Made by a program: the position numbers and the translations under genes | Shown: positions 1 through 8,900 of the stretch, in pieces | Layout: the number at the start of each line of letters is the position of its first letter | Numbering within the stretch: the first letter of the stretch is position 1 | Notes under the pieces: model-generated | The model's database searches: none | What the model saw: the letters and a program-made list of their open reading frames with translations, nothing else | Told to the model about the DNA's origin: nothing | Assembly: GCA_008668455.1 (NCBI GenBank) | Contig: RQCD01000073.1 | Location: 1-10,021, forward strand | DNA from: Clostridia bacterium | Lineage (GTDB): Bacteria; Bacillota; Clostridia; UBA1381 | Direction: 5' to 3' | Length of the DNA stretch: 10,021 nt

Positions 1-2583
1 CGGTTATACAGGGAGTGGGTAGAAAAGGGATATTTTCACACAAAGAGAGATCCGGAGAAAAAGCCGTTTACCATTGTGATTCCGCCCCCGAATGTAACCG
101 GTCAGCTGCATATGGGGCATGCGCTGGACGAAACCCTGCAGGATATTCTAATCCGTTACAAGAGAATGCAGGGTTATTCTGCGCTGTGGGTTCCGGGAAC
201 GGATCATGCCGGCATTGCAACGCAGATCAAGGTGGAGGAGGCGCTCCGCAAAGAGGAGGGCTTAACCCGGTACGATCTCGGCAGAGAAAAGTTTTTAGAG
301 CGCGTATGGGACTGGAAGAATCATTTCGGCGGCAGGATTATCAACCAGTTAAAGAAAATCGGTTCCTCCTGCGACTGGGAGCGTGAACGCTTTACCATGG
401 ATGAGGGCTGCTCCAAGGCTGTCCGGGAGGTTTTCGTCAACCTATACAACAAGGGTCTGATTTATCAGGGCTCGCGTATTATCAACTGGTGTCCGCACTG
501 CATCACGGCATTGTCCGACGCAGAAGTGGAGCACGCAGAACAGAAAGGGCATTTCTGGCATATTAAATATCCGATCAAGGGAACGGACGATTTTGTGATC
601 ATTGCCACCACGCGTCCGGAAACGCTTTTGGGCGATACTGCGGTTGCAGTCAATCCGGAGGATGAGAGATACCGCGATTTAGTCGGAAAAATGCTGCTGC
701 TCCCCTTAACAGACCGGGAGATCCCCGTGATTGCAGATGAATATGTAGACCGCGAATTTGGGACAGGCTGTGTCAAGATCACGCCGGCACACGATCCGAA
801 CGACTTCGAGGTCGGACAGCGGCACAATTTAGAGCAGATCAAAATCCTGAACGACGACGCAACCATGAACCATTTCTGCGGAAAATATGAGGGCATGGAC
901 CGTTACGAGGCAAGAAAGCAGATTGTAGAGGATTTGGACGCACTCGGTCTTTTGGTAAAGGTTGAGGAGCACACGCATAACGTCGGTCAGTGCTACCGCT
1001 GCGGAACAACGGTTGAGCCGATCATCTCCAAGCAGTGGGTTGTAAAAATGAAGCCTTTGGCAGCACCGGCTATGGAGGCGGTCAAGTCCGGCGAGGTGAA
1101 ATTTGTACCGGATCGTTTTTCAAAAATCTATATGAACTGGATGGAAAATGTATACGACTGGTGTATTTCCCGTCAGCTTTGGTGGGGACACCGGATCCCG
1201 GCATTTTACTGCGACGCCTGCGGCGAAACCTTTGTTTCCAAAGAGGATCTGACCACCTGTCCGAAGTGCGGCGGCAAGCTGCGCCAGGACGAGGACGTTT
1301 TAGATACCTGGTTCTCCTCCGCGCTCTGGCCGTTCTCCACGCTCGGCTGGCCGGAAAAAACAGAGGATTTAGACTATTTCTATCCCACAAGCGTGTTAGT
1401 AACCGGCTATGATATTATTTTCTTCTGGGTTTCCAGAATGATCTTCTCCGCTCTGGAGCATACCAGAAAAGCGCCGTTTGAGCATGTGTTTATCCATGGC
1501 TTAGTGCGCGATTCGCAGGGAAGAAAGATGAGTAAATCCTTGGGAAACGGCATTGACCCATTAGAAATTGTGGAAAAATACGGCGCAGACGCTCTGCGCT
1601 TTACCTTAGCGACCGGAAATGCGCCCGGAAACGATATGCGTTTCTATATTGAGCGTGTGGAGGCAAGCAGAAACTTTGCCAATAAGATCTGGAATGCATC
1701 CCGTTTCACACTGATGAATTTGGATATTACCGAAAATAAGCTGCCGGAGGTATCGGAATTACAGTTGGAGGATCGGTGGATTCTTTCCAAATATAACCGC
1801 GTGGTAAAAGAAGTGACAGACAATTTAGATCACTTTGAGCTTGGAATCGCAGTTTCCAAGCTGTATGATTTTATCTGGGACAGCTTCTGCGACTGGTATA
1901 TTGAGCTTGTAAAGCCGCGTTTGTTTGATAAAGAAAACCCGACCGGAAAGACGGCGCAGTATGTTCTGACCTATGTGCTTTCGCATACCATGCAGCTTTT
2001 GCATCCGTTTATGCCCTTTATCACAGAGGAAATCTGGCAGCACCTGCCGCATGAGGGCGAAAGCATTGTAATCAGCAGCTTCCCGACCTATGAGGATCGC
2101 CTCAATTTTGAGGAGGAAGAAAAGCAGATGGAGGTAATCATGTCTGCTATCAGCGCTATCCGGAACCGCCGCGCAGAAATGAACGTTCCCCCCTCAAGGA
2201 AAGCGAATATGTTTATTGTTACCCAGGATGCAGAATTATTCCGAAAGGGCTCTGCTTTCTTTGAGAAATTAGCGTCTGCAAGCCATGTCAGCATTCAGTC
2301 AGATAAGAACGGAATTGACAAAAACGCAGTCGGCGTTGTTGTGGAGAAAGCAGAAATCTATCTGCCGCTGGAGGAACTGGTGGACATGAAAGCGGAAAAA
2401 GAGCGCCTGGAAAAGGAGAAAAAACGCTTAGAGGGTGAAATCAGGCGCGTAGAGGGCAAGCTCGGAAACCCCGGCTTTGTTTCCAAAGCGCCGGAAAAGG
2501 TGATTGCAGAGGAACGCGAAAAGGGAGAAAAATACCGCGCAATGCTTGAAAAAGTTGCAGAGAGCCTTTCTGCGATGGAATAA
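1..2583 (+). CDS. valS: Valyl-tRNA synthetase, 5' end cut off by the window
   Basis: This cytoplasmic class Ia synthetase charges tRNA-Val with valine and edits mischarged threonine. The frame is open from base 1, reading RLYREWVEKGYFH, so the true start lies upstream. 860 residues are visible, and family members of about 880 imply that only some 15-20 are missing. Counting from base 1, HMGH (37-40) and KMSKS (509-513) are the ATP-binding signatures. TTRPET (203-208) and GTGCVKITPAHDPNDFEVG (from about 254) mark the CP1 editing domain. Cys pairs at 331/334, 404/407 and 420/423 look like zinc ligands. DVLDTWFSSALWPFSTLGW is a ValRS hallmark. The last roughly 65 residues form a Lys/Glu-rich coiled coil, the known tRNA-binding arm, containing GKLGNPGFVSKAP. 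The GTG at 76 is internal, not a start. A terminator follows directly. No defect is seen and the family call is secure. Confidence 0.98.
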   Translation, partial: RLYREWVEKGYFHTKRDPEKKPFTIVIPPPNVTGQLHMGHALDETLQDILIRYKRMQGYSALWVPGTDHAGIATQIKVEEALRKEEGLTRYDLGREKFLERVWDWKNHFGGRIINQLKKIGSSCDWERERFTMDEGCSKAVREVFVNLYNKGLIYQGSRIINWCPHCITALSDAEVEHAEQKGHFWHIKYPIKGTDDFVIIATTRPETLLGDTAVAVNPEDERYRDLVGKMLLLPLTDREIPVIADEYVDREFGTGCVKITPAHDPNDFEVGQRHNLEQIKILNDDATMNHFCGKYEGMDRYEARKQIVEDLDALGLLVKVEEHTHNVGQCYRCGTTVEPIISKQWVVKMKPLAAPAMEAVKSGEVKFVPDRFSKIYMNWMENVYDWCISRQLWWGHRIPAFYCDACGETFVSKEDLTTCPKCGGKLRQDEDVLDTWFSSALWPFSTLGWPEKTEDLDYFYPTSVLVTGYDIIFFWVSRMIFSALEHTRKAPFEHVFIHGLVRDSQGRKMSKSLGNGIDPLEIVEKYGADALRFTLATGNAPGNDMRFYIERVEASRNFANKIWNASRFTLMNLDITENKLPEVSELQLEDRWILSKYNRVVKEVTDNLDHFELGIAVSKLYDFIWDSFCDWYIELVKPRLFDKENPTGKTAQYVLTYVLSHTMQLLHPFMPFITEEIWQHLPHEGESIVISSFPTYEDRLNFEEEEKQMEVIMSAISAIRNRRAEMNVPPSRKANMFIVTQDAELFRKGSAFFEKLASASHVSIQSDKNGIDKNAVGVVVEKAEIYLPLEELVDMKAEKERLEKEKKRLEGEIRRVEGKLGNPGFVSKAPEKVIAEEREKGEKYRAMLEKVAESLSAME

Positions 2584-2590
2584 AAGGGAT

Positions 2591-2631
2591 GCACAGATTG
2601 TTTTATTTTGAAATGATCTGTGCGCTTTTTT
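2591..2631 (+). terminator. Rho-independent terminator after valS
   Basis: GCACAGAT (2591-2598) pairs perfectly with ATCTGTGC (2616-2623). The 17-base AT-rich loop may pair a little further inside. The stem is followed by GC and six T (2626-2631). It begins seven bases after the valS stop, so it most likely ends the valS transcript and insulates it from the next operon. An A-run before the stem (2582-2585) could allow weak action in the other direction. Confidence 0.85.
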
Positions 2632-2634
2632 CTC

Positions 2635-2663
2635 TTGCAATTTCTGTATTTCCATGCTATAAT
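2635..2663 (+). promoter_or_regulatory. Sigma-A promoter of the vanZ-cls-rsmF-SNF2 operon
   Basis: The -35 box is TTGCAA (2635-2640), followed by a 17-base spacer and a consensus -10 box TATAAT (2658-2663). A TG at 2655-2656, one base before the -10, makes it an extended -10 promoter. The predicted transcript start is near 2670, which gives a leader of about 26 bases, too short for a riboswitch. It lies just behind the valS terminator and ahead of four closely packed genes, so it probably serves all four. Confidence 0.85.
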
Positions 2664-2670
2664 GGAAATA
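2647..2670. promoter_or_regulatory. Perfect 9-bp inverted repeat over the -10 box (candidate operator)
   Basis: TATTTCCAT (2647-2655) and ATGGAAATA (2662-2670) are exact reverse complements separated by six bases (GCTATA). The repeat covers the extended -10 and ends at the predicted transcript start, the classic place for a repressor site. The sequence shows the symmetry only. No regulator gene lies in the window, and AT-rich promoters can produce such symmetry by chance. Confidence 0.45.
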
Positions 2671-2683
2671 AATTAAGCGGATG

Positions 2684-2691
2684 AGGAGAGG
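2684..2691 (+). promoter_or_regulatory. Ribosome-binding site that fixes the VanZ start
   Basis: AGGAGAGG lies 4-7 bases before the ATG at 2696. An in-frame ATG at 2681 comes before this site and has no Shine-Dalgarno of its own, so 2696 is the better start. Confidence 0.8.
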
Positions 2692-2695
2692 AAAT

Positions 2696-3127
2696 ATGAG
2701 CAGGAAAAGCAAAATATTTTTAGGACTGTCGATCCTCGCTACCATTTTTATCTTTAGCAATTCTCTGCAGAATGCAGAGCTTTCGGACGGGGAGAGCAGC
2801 CGGGTATTTTCGTTTATATCAGCGCTTTTATCCCCCGTTCCAACCCCATGGCTTTCGCATCATCTGATCCGGAAGATTGCGCATTTTACGGAGTTTTTCC
2901 TCCAGTCCTGCTTTCTATCTCTCTCGGCAGTCCATAGCAGAAGGGGCGCTGCAGGAAAGCGGATTCCGGTTCTGTTTGCAGGACTTTTCACCGCCTGCAC
3001 CGACGAGCTGATTCAAAGCTTTGTGCCGGGGAGATCCAGCCAGGTGACCGATGTTTGGATTGATTTTTGCGGTGTATGTCTGGCGGCGCTTCTGATCTTT
3101 TTGATATACCGAAGAAGAAAGGGATGA
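2696..3127 (+). CDS. VanZ-family membrane protein
   Basis: This is a 143-residue integral membrane protein of the VanZ-like family. Residues about 6-24 form a first hydrophobic segment ending in FSNSLQ. Further hydrophobic stretches lie at about 64-80, 91-102 and 120-138, followed by a basic tail (YRRRKG). Family signatures are RKIAHFTEF (59-67, with K60, H63, E66), TDELIQ (102-107), FVPGR (109-113) and the acidic QVTDVWID (116-123). VanZ itself gives low-level teicoplanin resistance, but most homologues are chromosomal proteins of unknown role. No vanHAX genes are nearby, so this is not evidence of glycopeptide resistance. It is the first gene of the operon, behind a strong promoter, and ends 4 bases before the cardiolipin synthase. 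That fits an envelope-related role, which is inference. Family call firm, function unknown. Confidence 0.88.
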   Translation: MSRKSKIFLGLSILATIFIFSNSLQNAELSDGESSRVFSFISALLSPVPTPWLSHHLIRKIAHFTEFFLQSCFLSLSAVHSRRGAAGKRIPVLFAGLFTACTDELIQSFVPGRSSQVTDVWIDFCGVCLAALLIFLIYRRRKG

Positions 3128-3131
3128 GAAC

Positions 3132-4559
3132 ATGACATTATCGCATGTGATGTTGATTGGGTATTGTGTGAATATTGTTTTAGCGATTGCGGTGATCTTT
3201 TTTGAGCGGCGCGACCCGGTGGTGTCTATGACCTGGGTTTTCTGTCTGGTTACCCTGCCTGTGTTAGGTCTGATTATCTTTATGATCTTTGGTCTTGGGT
3301 TAAAACGGCACACCCGGAAGCAGTACCATCAAAAGCAGCTGCAGGGAAACAATATTATCAAAATACTCCATGCCGCACGGAAAAGTATGGATCCACCGGA
3401 GGGGGCATGCGATTTAGAGCGTTACCTTACCAATGTTGCCGGGAGCTACTGCACCGAGAATAACAGCGTGGAGATTATTACCGACGCGGAAAAAAAATAC
3501 GAAATGCTTCTGCGGGATATTGAAAATGCGACCGATTCGATTAATATTCTCTATTTCATTATCCGGAGCGACGCAATCGGCAGAAAGCTGATGGATGCAC
3601 TCACCAAAAAGGCAAACGAGGGTGTTGAGGTGCGGTTTATGTATGATGGCATGGGATCATTCCTGACACGCAGAAAGCTATTCCTCCCTCTGAAGAAAAG
3701 CGCAGCCGGACAGGTGGCAGAATTTTTTCCGGTTCGTCTTTTGCCGGTTTCAAAAATCAACCACCGGAATCACCGGAAAATTGCTGTTATCGACGGAAAA
3801 ATTGCCTATCTCGGCGGTATGAATATCGGTCTGGAATATGCCGGAAAGGGAAAAAAAGGGCTTCCCTGGCGCGATACCCATATGCGGATCACCGGAGAGG
3901 CTGTGGCAGATATTCAGAAATTCTTTGCACTGGACTGGGAGTTTTCCACACATGAGAGGCTTACAAACCGTCTTTCCAAGTTCTTTCCGCTGGAGACGGC
4001 AAACGCATGCGGCAACACAAAAATGCAGATTGTCGGCAGCGGTCCGGATTCTCCGAAGGAGGAAATCAAGTGCGGCATGATTAAAATGTGCAATGACGCA
4101 AGAAGCTATATTTACTTGCAAACTCCATATTTTGTGCCGGATCAGGCATTTTTAACGTCGCTGGTGATGGCGGCAGAGAGCGGTGTGGACGTGCGCGTGA
4201 TGCTGCCTGGGATTCCGGATAAATCCTACGTTTATTACACCTCGATGTCCTATGTGGGTGAACTTTTATCTGCCGGCATCAAGGTTTATCTCTATCCCGG
4301 ATTTATCCATGCAAAAACGCTTGCTGTGGATGATTCGATTGCAACGATTGGAACAACGAATATTGATATCCGAAGCTTTCAGCTCCACTTTGAACTAAAT
4401 GCATTTATCTATGATAAGAAAAAAGTGTCGGAATGCCGGACAATCTTTTTAGCAGATCAGGAAAAATCACGGCAGATGACCTTAGAGGAATACGAAAAAC
4501 GGGGACTTGGAAACATCATGAAAGAGGGAATTTTCCGTCTGTTTTCCCCCATTATGTAA
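3132..4559 (+). CDS. cls: Cardiolipin synthase (phospholipase D family)
   Basis: This 475-residue membrane enzyme should join two phosphatidylglycerols into cardiolipin, releasing glycerol, on the inner leaflet. Two N-terminal hydrophobic segments (about 5-24 and 33-56) flank ERRDPVVSMTWV, the usual Cls anchor layout. Two phospholipase D HxKxxxxD motifs are intact: H214-K216-D221 in NHRNHRKIAVIDG, followed by GGMNIGLEY, and H393-K395-D400 in IHAKTLAVDD, followed by GTTNIDIRSF. The length matches bacterial Cls (about 480). The ATG at 3132 lies 4 bases after the VanZ stop, with AAAGGG (3118-3123) as ribosome site, so expression is probably coupled to VanZ. Members of this family can have other phosphatidyl-transfer substrates, so the exact product rests on homology. 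No irregularities were seen. Confidence 0.93.
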   Translation: MTLSHVMLIGYCVNIVLAIAVIFFERRDPVVSMTWVFCLVTLPVLGLIIFMIFGLGLKRHTRKQYHQKQLQGNNIIKILHAARKSMDPPEGACDLERYLTNVAGSYCTENNSVEIITDAEKKYEMLLRDIENATDSINILYFIIRSDAIGRKLMDALTKKANEGVEVRFMYDGMGSFLTRRKLFLPLKKSAAGQVAEFFPVRLLPVSKINHRNHRKIAVIDGKIAYLGGMNIGLEYAGKGKKGLPWRDTHMRITGEAVADIQKFFALDWEFSTHERLTNRLSKFFPLETANACGNTKMQIVGSGPDSPKEEIKCGMIKMCNDARSYIYLQTPYFVPDQAFLTSLVMAAESGVDVRVMLPGIPDKSYVYYTSMSYVGELLSAGIKVYLYPGFIHAKTLAVDDSIATIGTTNIDIRSFQLHFELNAFIYDKKKVSECRTIFLADQEKSRQMTLEEYEKRGLGNIMKEGIFRLFSPIM

Positions 4560-4563
4560 GGAG
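4558..4563 (+). promoter_or_regulatory. Ribosome-binding site that fixes the RsmF start
   Basis: AAGGAG overlaps the cls stop codon and lies 7 bases before the ATG at 4571. The frame stays open upstream to 4433 inside cls, but that extension has no ribosome site and encodes residues unlike the family, so 4571 is chosen. Confidence 0.85.
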
Positions 4564-4570
4564 TAAAAAA

Positions 4571-5908
4571 ATGCAGCTTCCGGAAGAATTTCAAAAAAGA
4601 ATGAAAGACATGCTCGTAGATGCGGCAGACGCTTTTTTTGCCGCGCTTGACAAAGAGGAGCAATATACCGGACTGCGGATTCAGAAAAGCTGCCCGAAGC
4701 TTTTGGAGCTTTGCAGAGGTTTTGAAAAAACGCCCTGGTGTGAAAACGGATATTATGCGGACAAATCCAAAATATCCGGCAATCATCCCTATCATCTGGC
4801 AGGCTTAATCTATTTCCAGGAGCCGTCCGCCATGGCGCCGGTGTCGGCATTGCCGATCCGGGAGGGGGATTTTGTTTTAGACCTGTGCGCCGCACCGGGC
4901 GGAAAAGCGACTGCGGCAGGCGCAGAGCTTTCTGAAAGCGGCTTGCTTGTGGCAAATGAAATTGTTCCCAAGCGTGCAAAAATCCTTTCGGAAAACATAG
5001 AACGGTGCGGACTTTCCAATGCCATTGTAACAAACGAAACTCCGGAGAATTTAGCGGCACGGTTTCCGGCATTTTTCGACAAGGTGATTGTAGACGCGCC
5101 CTGCTCGGGGGAGGGGATGTTCCGGAAAGAACCGCAGGCAGTGACCGAATGGAGCATTGCCCATACCAAAGCCTGTGCAAACCGGCAAAAGCTGATTTTA
5201 AAAGACGCAGTCAGAATGCTCCGGGAGGACGGATATTTAATCTATTCTACCTGTACCTTTGCCCCCTGTGAAAACGAGGGCGTCTGCGACTGGCTGCTTT
5301 CGGAATATCCGGAATTATCCCTTGTTCCGATTACACTTCCGGGATTATCCGACAGCTTAGGGACATGGACGCACGAGCTTTCCGGCGCAAAGCGGATTTT
5401 TCCGCACCTGGCAAAGGGAGAGGGACATTTTCTTTCTCTGTTCCATAAAAGCGGAGAAAAAAAGGCGCGGAATTTTCAAACCGAGACAACCGGCTGCAAG
5501 GAGGCGGAAGGACTGTTCCGCGCCTTTGAATCAGAAACCTTTTTACATCAGCGCGAGGGTACGTTTGCGCTCTTTGGAGAAAATCTCTATCTGATTCCGC
5601 AGGGGCTTTCGCTCAAAGGACTCCGGGTTGTCCGTGCAGGACTGCATCTGGGTGTTTTGCGGAAAAGCCGGTTTGAACCGTCGCACGCGCTTTGCCTGGC
5701 AACACCGGGAGACTGGTTTTTAAAAACGGTGTCTCTGCCGGCAGAAAGTGAGGAATTAAAAAGCTTTCTGCGCGGAGAAACCATCCCCTGCGGGCAAAAG
5801 GGATGGACGGCAGTATTAGCAGACGGATTCCCGGTCGGCTGGGGAAAAGCGTCGGACGGAATTTTAAAGAATCATATCCCAAAGGGACTACGGGTGATCG
5901 GCAGATAA
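4571..5908 (+). CDS. rsmF: RsmF/NOL1-NOP2-Sun family rRNA m5C methyltransferase
   Basis: This 445-residue SAM-dependent RNA cytosine-5 methyltransferase belongs to the RsmF (YebU) group. The N-terminal helix starts LPEEFQKRMKDML. The SAM-binding loop is VLDLCAAPGGK (102-112). Motif IV, DAPCSGEGMFRK, carries C178, which assists product release. Motif VI, STCTFAPCENE, carries the nucleophile C228. The C-terminal third ends in KNHIPKGLR, typical of the PUA-like RNA-binding domain of RsmF proteins. E. coli RsmF methylates C1407 of 16S rRNA, and the Thermus homologue also modifies nearby cytidines. The site here cannot be read from sequence. Length and domain order are normal and both catalytic cysteines are present. 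It sits 11 bp after cls and 13 bp before the SNF2 gene, in the same likely transcript. A tRNA target is a less likely alternative. Confidence 0.93.
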   Translation: MQLPEEFQKRMKDMLVDAADAFFAALDKEEQYTGLRIQKSCPKLLELCRGFEKTPWCENGYYADKSKISGNHPYHLAGLIYFQEPSAMAPVSALPIREGDFVLDLCAAPGGKATAAGAELSESGLLVANEIVPKRAKILSENIERCGLSNAIVTNETPENLAARFPAFFDKVIVDAPCSGEGMFRKEPQAVTEWSIAHTKACANRQKLILKDAVRMLREDGYLIYSTCTFAPCENEGVCDWLLSEYPELSLVPITLPGLSDSLGTWTHELSGAKRIFPHLAKGEGHFLSLFHKSGEKKARNFQTETTGCKEAEGLFRAFESETFLHQREGTFALFGENLYLIPQGLSLKGLRVVRAGLHLGVLRKSRFEPSHALCLATPGDWFLKTVSLPAESEELKSFLRGETIPCGQKGWTAVLADGFPVGWGKASDGILKNHIPKGLRVIGR

Positions 5909-5914
5909 AGGGGG
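5907..5914 (+). promoter_or_regulatory. Ribosome-binding site of the SWIM-SNF2 gene
   Basis: AAAGGGGG overlaps the rsmF stop and lies 7 bases before the ATG at 5922. A second ATG at 5918 is out of frame, and spacing and frame both favour 5922. Confidence 0.75.
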
Positions 5915-5921
5915 AATATGC

Positions 5922-8900
5922 ATGCAAATCAGTGAGGAAGAAATTAAGAGAAACTGCTCTTCTGCCATCTATCGGCGCGGACTGGAGTATTATCAGGAGG
6001 GCAGAGTGCATTTAAGACTCCGGGAGGAGGACGCAATCGGCGCGATTGTGGACGGCGAGGAGCTGTATAATGTCCGGATCACCTTTTCTTCGGACGGACA
6101 TATTCACGACATGCTCTGCACCTGCCCCTACTATCAGACCATGGGGGTTGCCTGCAAGCATATTGTTGCCACGCTGAAAATGCGTCAGGCAGAGCTTTTG
6201 GAGCAATCGGGCGACGGCGCACAGAACGAAAACGACCGTCTTGCCGCCGGACTTTGCAGTGAATATGAGAAGCTCAGCCGGAGGGAGCAATGCCATTTAG
6301 GCTTAACGCTCCGGATTTCACGCACAACGGACGGCAGCTGTACCTACTCATCGGTGATCCGGCTGGGAACAAAGTATTTAGAACCGATTAAGGGTGTGGA
6401 GAGCTTTTTAGAGGCATACATTCAGAAAAAGGAATTTAAAATTTCCCGGCATCATTCCATTGATCCGCACCTGTTTATTTTTCCGCCGGCAGAGCAGGAG
6501 GTTTTGCAGATTTTAGCGGAAAGCTATGAAAACAAGTCGAGTCAGGCGCTTTACTACACCCCAAGACTGACCGAAACCACCTTTGGCGCGTACACCGCAA
6601 AACGGCTGTTCCCTCTGATCGGACAGTTCGACTGCGAGCTTGTGATTGACGGGATACAGCTTTCGGACGCTGTGATTTTAGAGGAGGATCCGGATATTAC
6701 GGTGGATGTGACGGCAACGGACGAGAATATCAGCCTGACTGTGACCGAGAGCGGATCGGCGCTCCTGCCGGACGGAGAATGGTTTTTCTGCGACGGACAG
6801 ATATACCGCACCTCGGAGAAATGGCGCAGCTGGTTTATGCCGATTTACCATGCTGTGATTGAAAAAAAGCGGACAGAGATTGATTTTTCCAAAAACCACC
6901 GCTTAGAATTTGCAGAAAAAATTCTCCCCATGCTGAAAAACCGCCGCGGCGTGGTTTTGCAGGGGGTAGAAGAAGTCATTATAGACGAAAATGCTGCCTT
7001 TGACCTTTATTTGGACTGTAAGGACCGGGGAATCACCGCCGTGGTAATTGCGCATTACGGCAGCGTTTCGCTGCGGCTCCCCTATGAGCAGAGCTACAGC
7101 GGAAAAATTCTGATTCGCCAGTATGAGAAAGAAGAAAATATTCTAAGGCATTTCCGGGATTTTTCCCTTTCGGAAAATACCTATTCCTTAGAGGGAAACG
7201 CGGCAATTTACCGGTTCTTCCGGGAAGATCTTCCGGAGCTTTCAAAGCTTGCGACAGTGGTGATGAGCAATGCCTTTACCGAAATGCTGCGCGAACGGAC
7301 GCCCAAGATCCAGGCACGCGTGGAATATGACGAAAAAATCGACCTTCTAAAGGTGGATTTTGATACTGATCTTACCCCGGAGGAGCTTTCCTCCTTGTTA
7401 TCCGCGCTTCGGGAGGAGCATAAATTTTACCGTTTTCAGGACGGCAGCTTTATTGATTTAGAAAAAAATCATCCTCTGCTTTCCATGCTTGGGCAGATGG
7501 AGTTTTCCCCGGACGAACTGAAAAAGCAGGAAAAAACCTTTTCCAAGCGGTATATGCTCTATTTAATGAGCCTTACCGGACAGGGACAACTCCAGGCGGA
7601 GGAGGCATTTTTAAGGCTGGAGGAATCGGTAAAAAATCTTCATGCAACGCTGCCGGAGCATTTAAACACGCTTCTGCGCGGCTATCAGAAGGACGGGGTC
7701 GACTGGATGACCCAGCTTTCTGCACTGGACATGGGCGGTATTTTAGCAGATGATATGGGTCTTGGAAAAACACTTCAGGTCATTGCATTTGTGATGAGCG
7801 AGAAACCCGAAAAGCCGGCTCTGGTCGTTGCGCCGAGCGCCTTAACCTATAACTGGCTTCAGGAAATTGAGCGGTTTACCCCGGAGGCAAGAGTAAAAAT
7901 TATCGACGGAACAAGAGAGGAGCGCGAGCATTCCCTGGAAAATACCGACGGCTTTCACTTTTTGATTACCTCCTATGCACTCCTGAGGCGCGATATTGAT
8001 TTATACCAGAAAAAGCATTTTTCCGATTGCTTTTTAGATGAAGCGCAATATATTAAAAATCCGCGGACAATGAATGCAATCGCGGCAAAAAAGCTCCGTT
8101 CAGACAGACGCTTTGCCCTGACCGGCACGCCGATTGAAAATACCGTTTCGGAGCTATGGTCAATTTTTGACTTTGTGATGCCGGGGTATCTTTCCACACA
8201 TCAGAGCTTTTTAGAAAAATATGAACGTCCGCTCCTGCGTGATGGCGGCAGTCCGGCAGGAGAGGACTTAAAAAACCGCGTCCATCCGTTTATTCTGCGC
8301 AGGATGAAGGCGGATGTGCTGTCCGAGCTGCCGGAGAAGATTGAAAATAACGTCTATGCTCCATTAGAACCGGAGCAGCAGAAGATGTACAGCGCTTATC
8401 TTGCGGCAGCACGCAAAGAAGCAGACGCCTATCTTTCCGGCGGCGAGAACACCATCCGGATTCTTTCGCTCCTGCTCCGTCTGCGGCAGATCTGCTGCCA
8501 TCCGAAGCTGATCGACGAGGACTACCAGAAGGGAAGCGGAAAGCTTTTGCTTTTAGAGGAGCTTTTAAGCTCTGGCAAGGATGCAGGACACCGGGTGCTG
8601 GTATTTTCACAGTTTCCCTCCATGCTTGCGATCATCGGGGAACAGCTGCGGCAATCAGGAATCAGCTATTTCTATTTAGACGGCTCTACGCCGTCTGCAC
8701 AGCGGCTTGAGCTTGCTGACCGTTTTAACGGCGGCGAGGGAGACGTTTTTCTGATCTCTTTAAAAGCCGGAGGAACAGGCTTAAATCTCACCGGTGCGGA
8801 CATGGTGATACATTATGATCCCTGGTGGAATCCGGCAGTTACCGATCAGGCGTCCGACCGTGCTCACCGGATCGGACAGACGAAGGCAGTGCAGATTATC

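Noticed and set aside
76..2583. GTG at 76 as the start of valS
   Set aside because: The same frame is open to base 1 and encodes conserved ValRS N-terminal residues (YREWVEKGYFH) before it, so the gene is cut by the window edge.
2696..3127. VanZ-like gene as a glycopeptide-resistance determinant
   Set aside because: No vanHAX or regulator genes are present and the setting is housekeeping. Chromosomal VanZ-family genes are common and generally not resistance genes.
3762..3779. Short tandem repeat, two CACCGGAA-type units
   Set aside because: It encodes HRNHRK of the conserved first phospholipase D motif, so protein conservation explains it.
4433..4570. Upstream extension of the RsmF frame overlapping cls
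   Set aside because: It has no ribosome site and overlaps the conserved end of cls. The ATG at 4571 has a well-placed AAGGAG.
4482..5180. Long minus-strand open frame of 232 codons opposite cls and rsmF
   Set aside because: It lies opposite clearly conserved coding sequence, has low-complexity composition and shows no recognisable motif. It is a shadow frame.
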